DNA of 64,000 nucleotides from Echinicola soli (lineage in GTDB: Bacteria; Bacteroidota; Bacteroidia; Cytophagales; Cyclobacteriaceae), in assembly GCF_006575665.1 (NCBI RefSeq), contig NZ_CP041253.1, forward strand, positions 2,641,001 through 2,705,000. The letters are read 5' to 3'. Below the pieces are notes generated by a model, which was not told the origin of the DNA, did no database searches, and saw nothing but the letters and a program-made list of their open reading frames with translations. Positions 59,684 to 64,000 of this stretch are shown piece after piece. Position 1 is the first letter of the stretch. The number at the start of each line of letters is the position of its first letter. Both the position numbers and the translations under genes were made by a program.

Positions 59684-61105
59684 ATGAAAATTGAACAAAT
59701 TTATACGGGATGTTTGGCCCAGGGGGCTTATTACATCGAGTCCAATGGAGAGGCAGCCATCATAGATCCACTCCGGGAAGTGGAGCCGTATATCCAAAAA
59801 GCCAAGCGAAATGATGCTACGATCAAGTATGTCTTTGAAACCCATTTTCATGCTGATTTTGTGTCAGGACATATAGATTTGGCCCAAAAAACAGGAGCCA
59901 ATATTGTCTTTGGCCCTACTGAAGCCAAGTTGGGCTTCGACGCGATCATCGCTGAAGATGGACGAGAATATAAAATTGGCGATATTACTATAAAAGTGCT
60001 TCATACGCCTGGTCATACTATGGAGAGCACTTGCTATCTGCTAAGTGATGAGTCAGGAAAACCAACAGCCATATTCACAGGCGACACCTTGTTTATTGGG
60101 GATGTGGGCAGGCCTGATTTGGCGCAGAAAGTCTCTGACGACCTGACGCAGGAAAAACAAGCGGGGTACTTATATGACTCTTTGAGAAATAAAATTTTAC
60201 CGCTTCCGGATGAGTTAGTCGTTTATCCTGCGCACGGCGCTGGAAGCGCCTGCGGTAAAAATATGAGCAAAGAGACATGGGATACCTTGGGCAATCAGAA
60301 AAAAACCAATTATGCGCTACAGGAAATGACCAAAGAGGAATTCATTAAGAAACTGACAGACGGACTTACGCCACCTCCAGCATATTTTCCTCAAAACGTC
60401 AAAATGAATATCCAAGGGTACGATAGTATCGATGAGGTGCTAGAGCGAGGCGTCAAGGCGCTTTCACCAGCCGAATTTGAGGCAGTGGCCACCGAAACAG
60501 GGGCGATAATGCTGGATACGAGAAGTCCACAGGTGTTTGCTCAAGGGTTCATTCCTAATGCCATTAACATTGGTATTGATGGAAGTTTTGCCGTTTGGGT
60601 GGGGACCATGATTCCGGATGTCAAGCAGAAAGTCCTCGTGATTGCTGAAGAAGGGAGAGAGGAAGAGGTGATCACAAGGTTGGCCAGAGTGGGGTATGAC
60701 TATGCCCTGGGCTATTTGAAAGGTGGTTTTGAGGCGTGGAAAGCGGTTGGCAACGAGGTGGATACCATTACCTCAGTGGATGCCAGGGATGTCGCCAAAG
60801 TCATCCGGGATAATCCCAAAGCCGCTATCCTGGATGTCCGTAAGCAAAGTGAATATGACAGTGAGCATGTAGAAGGGGCAGAAAATAATCCCTTGGATTA
60901 TATCAATGAAAACATGGACCAAGTGGATAAGAATAAGACCTATTACGTGCATTGTGCCGGTGGATATCGGTCGATGATTTTCGCTTCCATCATGCGGGCA
61001 AGAGGGTATGAAAACCTTGTGGATATTTCTGGTGGATTTAAGGCCATCAAAGATTCGGATGCATTTGGCCTTACTGACTTTGTCTGCCCGACTACTAAAT
61101 TGTAA
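59684..61105 (+). CDS. Persulfide dioxygenase-like metallo-beta-lactamase fused to two rhodanese domains
   Basis: The 473-aa protein has an MBL domain (~1-240) with THFHADFVSGH and the later HTPGHTMES and GDTLFIGDVGRPD metal ligands of the ETHE1/glyoxalase II type. Two rhodanese domains follow. The first (~270-360) lacks the catalytic Cys (VLVIAEEGREEE). The second (~370-470) has it in HCAGGYRSM. Such enzymes oxidise glutathione- or bacillithiol-persulfide to sulfite and pass sulfane sulfur. ATG at 59684 follows TTGGAGA, a fair ribosome site; a TTG four codons upstream is rejected. Confidence 0.92.
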   Translation: MKIEQIYTGCLAQGAYYIESNGEAAIIDPLREVEPYIQKAKRNDATIKYVFETHFHADFVSGHIDLAQKTGANIVFGPTEAKLGFDAIIAEDGREYKIGDITIKVLHTPGHTMESTCYLLSDESGKPTAIFTGDTLFIGDVGRPDLAQKVSDDLTQEKQAGYLYDSLRNKILPLPDELVVYPAHGAGSACGKNMSKETWDTLGNQKKTNYALQEMTKEEFIKKLTDGLTPPPAYFPQNVKMNIQGYDSIDEVLERGVKALSPAEFEAVATETGAIMLDTRSPQVFAQGFIPNAINIGIDGSFAVWVGTMIPDVKQKVLVIAEEGREEEVITRLARVGYDYALGYLKGGFEAWKAVGNEVDTITSVDARDVAKVIRDNPKAAILDVRKQSEYDSEHVEGAENNPLDYINENMDQVDKNKTYYVHCAGGYRSMIFASIMRARGYENLVDISGGFKAIKDSDAFGLTDFVCPTTKL

Positions 61106-61118
61106 TCATTAAAAAGAT

Positions 61119-61700
61119 ATGGAGAACATAATAAATTGGATGAGCGAGCCTTGGCCATGGTATGTAGCAGGGCCTTTGCTTGGACTCACGGTGCCCATAT
61201 TGCTGTTGATTGGCAATAGGTCATTTGGAGTTTCTTCATCATTGCGGCATGTGTGTGCCGCTTGTGTCCCTGCGAAAATCCCTTTCTTTTCGTACGATTG
61301 GAAGGCTGAGTCCTGGAACTTACTATTTGTGGCAGGTATAGTACTGGGTGGGGTAATCGCTGCATCAGTTCTGTCTGATCCGGCAGATATGGTCGTGGCG
61401 GGAAGCACGAAGCAGGAGCTCATGGCACTTGGGATTACGCGATTTGAAAATCTTTTGCCATCCGAAATATTCAATTGGGAGAATTTATTTACCATGAAAG
61501 GGTTGATCTTCTTTGTTTTGGGAGGTTTTATGGTGGGCTTTGGTACCCGGTATGCAGGGGGGTGTACTTCTGGCCATGCCATTATGGGAATCAGTAACCT
61601 CCAGTGGCCCTCGGTGGTGGCGACCATCTTCTTTATGCTTGGAGGATTTACAATGACACATTTGTTTTTGCCTGCCTTAATGCGGTTGGCAGGCTTTTGA
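61119..61700 (+). CDS. YeeE/YedE-family transporter, N-terminal-type half
   Basis: The 193-aa protein has about four membrane helices. The conserved Cys motif of sulfur-handling YeeE proteins is GGCTSGHAIMG (~147-157), with a further Cys pair in RHVCAACVPAK. YeeE of E. coli takes up thiosulfate through Cys relays. Here the protein is split in two genes, the second 55 bp downstream. It starts 13 bp after the persulfide dioxygenase stop, so it is in the same operon. Confidence 0.88.
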   Translation: MENIINWMSEPWPWYVAGPLLGLTVPILLLIGNRSFGVSSSLRHVCAACVPAKIPFFSYDWKAESWNLLFVAGIVLGGVIAASVLSDPADMVVAGSTKQELMALGITRFENLLPSEIFNWENLFTMKGLIFFVLGGFMVGFGTRYAGGCTSGHAIMGISNLQWPSVVATIFFMLGGFTMTHLFLPALMRLAGF

Positions 61701-61755
61701 GTGAAGCGTTGTGTCCTTTGATAGTCAAAAAAACACTTAATAAAGAACTAATATA

Positions 61756-62193
61756 ATGAGTACTATAAAATCAGAAAGGGGTTTGGCTCTGGTGAAATAT
61801 CTCCTTGTAGGAATGTTTTTTGGGATTGTGCTGGTGAAGGCCGAGGTGATTTCCTGGTTTAGGATCCAAGAAATGTTTAGGCTCCAATCATTTCATATGT
61901 ATGGTGTGATCGGTGCTGCTGTAGCCGTAGGGATGCTATCTGTTTTCCTGATCAGGAAGTTTGATATCAAAACCATTTCTGGTGAAAAAGTGGAGATTAA
62001 GGATAAGGAATTCAAAAAGGGGCAAGTGATCGGAGGATTTATTTTTGGATTGGGGTGGGCAGTTACAGGCGCCTGCCCAGGGCCTATCTTTGCCCAAATG
62101 GGAATTGGTTACACGGTGGTGGTCGTTACCTTCATCAGTGCTTTGTTGGGAACCTGGGTGTACGGCAAACTTGCTGAAAAATTGCCTAATTGA
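61756..62193 (+). CDS. YeeE/YedE-family transporter, second half (DUF6691-like)
   Basis: The 145-aa protein has four membrane helices and the second Cys motif GWAVTGACPGPIFAQMG (~100-116). With the preceding gene it makes the two-subunit form of the YeeE/YedE (PmpA/PmpB) transporter. The pair in an operon with an MBL-rhodanese fusion and TauE is a recurring arrangement for sulfide, persulfide and thiosulfate handling. Repeat copy D begins 18 bp after the stop. Confidence 0.88.
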   Translation: MSTIKSERGLALVKYLLVGMFFGIVLVKAEVISWFRIQEMFRLQSFHMYGVIGAAVAVGMLSVFLIRKFDIKTISGEKVEIKDKEFKKGQVIGGFIFGLGWAVTGACPGPIFAQMGIGYTVVVVTFISALLGTWVYGKLAEKLPN

Positions 62194-62210
62194 TATGGCA
62201 AATCGTGGGT

Positions 62211-62507
62211 CAAGCGAAAAAGTTGGGGGATAAGGGTTGGTTCCGATAGCACAGATTTTTTATAATAATCTGAGCTCAATTTAAAATACCGTCATAGCGA
62301 GGAAGTATAGCCTGTCCCGAGCTATCGGGAACGTGGCAATCCCATATTAAGAAAACGAGATTGCTTCACTCCGTTGCTCTGCGTTCACAATGACGGATTT
62401 ATACTGATTTTATAATCGAATTCAGGTACACATTCCTATTGCTAAATTAAATATGCTTATCATAGCCACCTAGAAATCTCTCATCCCCCAGAAATATTGC
62501 TTGGTCC
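62211..62507 (+). repeat. MITE-like intergenic element, copy D (inner module inverted relative to copy A)
   Basis: It starts CAAGCGAAAAAGTTGGGGG and ends CAGAAATATTGCTTGGTCC, and follows copy A (324-644) base for base in the flanks, including ATTTAAAATACC before the module and ATTTATACTGATTTTATAAT after it. The inner module (62289-62396) is reversed. It directly follows the sulfur operon. Confidence 0.85.
62289..62396 (-). repeat. 108-bp REP module inside copy D, inverted orientation
   Basis: Read on the minus strand it equals the module at 429-536 with only a few differences near the ends and centre: GTGAACGC for GCGAATGC, TATGGG for TACGGG, and TAGCTC for TAGGTC. Length is identical. Both lie in identical flanks. 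Confidence 0.88.
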
Positions 62508-62839
62508 CAAATCGTTTTCATAGTAGGGGGCTGCATCTTAGTGAATCTAAAAGCGATTTCTCTGGTGAGTGACGATGATGGGATGAAATATTATTTGAAG
62601 ACTTTTTTATAGATGGTTCGGATAATGAAAATAGCCATGATGATGGTGGTTCCTGCGATTACAAATTCCATTGGAAGTGAGTTTGTTTCCGGAAGTTAAT
62701 TCTAAAATCATGTGAAATATAGTGAAAACGAATAAAATATAACCACCGAAATCGATTGCTCTATTGTTTGTTTTATAATCAGGGTTTTTAATGCTGAAAA
62801 AGTCCTTTACTTTGTAGTTCAAACCTATTGGAATTACCT
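62508..62839. other. Gene-free region before the MFS gene
   Basis: It contains one more AAAAGCGATTTC repeat near 62551-62562, as in the region at 2955-3695. Otherwise it is AT-rich sequence that should hold the promoter of the next gene. No gene is seen. Confidence 0.5.
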
Positions 62840-64000
62840 ATGAAACTAATAAGGAAACGGCGCATTGCGCTAAGTGGACTTTTTTTTCTTGCAGGTTTAA
62901 GCTTCGCCTCTTGGGCATCGAGGATTCCTGACTTCCAGCAGCTATTCGATCTCAGTGAAGGACAGTTGGGCACCTTATTGCTGGGGATGCCCCTTGGTTC
63001 CCTGATCGCTTTGCCGCTGGCAGGCTGGGCAGTGGACAAATATGGCAGTCGCAAAGTAATCGTGATGGGAAGCTTGCTTTATGCCTTTTCGTTGTTGAGC
63101 CTTGGCTTTACCGGTTCGGTTATTCAGCTGGGAGTGGCGGTGGTGATTTTTGGGATAATGGGAAATATCATGAATATTTCCTTAAACACGCAAGCCCTGT
63201 TGGTGGAAGATGGATACAACCGCAGCATTTTAGCCTCTTTTCATGGTTTGTGGAGTTTGGCAGGATTTGCTGGAGCCGGCATCGGCGCCTTGATGATCAA
63301 GCTCGACTGGGCACCAGTCTATCATTACTGGGTGGTTGCAGGTATTATGCTTCTGATCTTGGTGGCTAGTTTTAATTTACTTTTTAAAGAAGAGAAAAGG
63401 GCCGGAGGTGGCGGTTTAATGCTCAAAAAGCCTGATGCATTATTGCTAAGGATAGGCTTGGTCGGTTTTTTTGGAATGATGTGCGAGGGGTGTATGTTTG
63501 ACTGGAGCGGTGTGTACTTGAAGAAAGTAGTGGTCGCGAGCCCTGATTTGGTACCACTGGGATATGTTACTTTTATGGCTGCTATGGCTTCCGGTAGGTT
63601 TTTTTCGGATGCTTTGGCCAATAGGTGGAGTAAGATAGTGATGCTGAGGATTTCTGGCACCTTGATATGCCTGGGGCTACTGATAGCAGTGGCATATCCA
63701 GTGTTTTGGACAGCGGTGACGGGCTTTTTGTTAGTGGGTTTTGGAACGGCCTCTGTCATTCCTCTATCCTATAGTATTGCAGGCAGGTCGAAGATGTATT
63801 CCCCCAGTATTTCACTGGCATTGGTGTCCACGATTTCATTCTTTGGCTTTTTGCTTGGCCCTCCGATAATAGGGTTTATTGCAGAGCTGTTTGATCTTCA
63901 GGTTTCCTTTGCGGTCATTGCGATGATGGGAATGTGCATCTCGCTTTTGGTTAGTGTCAAAACCCACATATTTGATAATCATAAGGTCCCTGCGAATAAA
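62840..64000 (+). CDS. Major facilitator superfamily transporter (incomplete at window edge)
   Basis: 387 codons are open from ATG at 62840 to the window end without a stop. The product starts MKLIRKRRIALSGLFFLAGL and has the MFS loop-2/3 motif AGWAVDKYGSRKV (motif A), GNIMNISLNTQAL, SFHGLWSLAGFAG, and about 12 helices. It is like the YbjJ/fucose-permease branch (SFASWASRIPDFQ after helix 1). The substrate is unknown. Most of the usual ~390-aa length is present, so only a few residues are missing. Confidence 0.85.
   Translation, partial: MKLIRKRRIALSGLFFLAGLSFASWASRIPDFQQLFDLSEGQLGTLLLGMPLGSLIALPLAGWAVDKYGSRKVIVMGSLLYAFSLLSLGFTGSVIQLGVAVVIFGIMGNIMNISLNTQALLVEDGYNRSILASFHGLWSLAGFAGAGIGALMIKLDWAPVYHYWVVAGIMLLILVASFNLLFKEEKRAGGGGLMLKKPDALLLRIGLVGFFGMMCEGCMFDWSGVYLKKVVVASPDLVPLGYVTFMAAMASGRFFSDALANRWSKIVMLRISGTLICLGLLIAVAYPVFWTAVTGFLLVGFGTASVIPLSYSIAGRSKMYSPSISLALVSTISFFGFLLGPPIIGFIAELFDLQVSFAVIAMMGMCISLLVSVKTHIFDNHKVPANK

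Noticed and set aside
1..64000. CRISPR arrays, rRNA, tRNA and intact IS elements
   Set aside because: I looked for regular direct repeats with spacers, cloverleaf-like segments in the gaps and transposase motifs; none was found. The repeats seen are palindromic or MITE-like and irregularly placed.

Overview
The window is a chromosomal stretch from a Bacteroidota bacterium, most likely order Cytophagales, family Cyclobacteriaceae (Echinicola/Cyclobacterium/Algoriphagus-like). The evidence is a fused LpxC-FabZ gene, a PorX response regulator with a PglZ domain, lineage-typical domain families (DUF4296, DUF4407, DUF983, DUF5995, BatA/DUF58), lipoprotein signals with no strong need for Shine-Dalgarno sites, and promoter-like TAnnTTTG elements. 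The genus is an inference. I see no rRNA, tRNA, CRISPR array, phage or intact transposase.

Layout. 1-1064: gene-free mosaic of nested intergenic repeats. 1065-9606: cyclic-nucleotide/CBS/nucleotidyltransferase protein, HAD hydrolase, lipoprotein esterase, two peptidoglycan peptidases, DUF423 protein and the PLP protein YggS. 9866-12041: GH3-like adenylating enzyme with a LysE-type exporter, followed by a broken VapC-like toxin gene. 12354-15181: short aerotolerance-type (Bat) operon without moxR, batB or batC beside it. 15290-18171: DUF4296 lipoprotein and MutS2. 19193-24303: lipid A operon (HD hydrolase, lpxD, lpxC-fabZ, lpxA, ABC ATPase), divergent from porX-tsaE-ald (24370-27584). 27690-33412: an unusual signalling locus with an E1/ThiF-like protein, a GNAT-like acyltransferase, a 7TMR-DISM histidine kinase, a REC-histidine kinase and a lone REC protein. 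33492-43981: SIMPL protein, pyrophosphatase, acyltransferase, second DnaE with an inverted-repeat operator, BCCT transporter, and an App1 phosphatase/diacylglycerol kinase pair. 44150-55718: oxidoreductases, GH20 hexosaminidase, serpin, metZ behind a SAM-I riboswitch, SGNH hydrolase, DUF4407 and DUF5995 proteins. 55955-62193: PglD-like acetyltransferase, Crp/Fnr regulator, universal stress protein and a sulfur cluster (TauE/SafE, persulfide dioxygenase-rhodanese, two YeeE halves). 62840-end: MFS transporter cut by the window edge.

How the parts work together. The lpx operon supplies three early steps of lipid A synthesis and sits back to back with porX, a regulator of the type IX secretion system, so envelope and secretion genes share one divergent promoter region. 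The sulfur cluster looks like one regulon. The Crp-like regulator has the R-E-x-x-x-R recognition helix expected to read TGTGA, and TGTRA-N6-TCACT palindromes stand before both the TauE gene and the persulfide dioxygenase gene. App1 phosphatase and diacylglycerol kinase could form an opposed lipid-signal pair. GH3-like and LysE genes could make and export an amino-acid conjugate.

The two most unusual things are: (i) a family of four MITE-like elements with shared ends near CAAGCGAAAAAGTTGGGG and CAGAAATATTGCTTGGTCC, in which two copies have direct outer arms but an internal 108-bp module in opposite orientations, and another carries a nested ~100-bp insertion; (ii) the E1-like/GNAT/7TMR-DISM two-component locus, which could be a small-molecule signal synthesis and sensing system. 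Functions are read from sequence motifs only; no database search was run.
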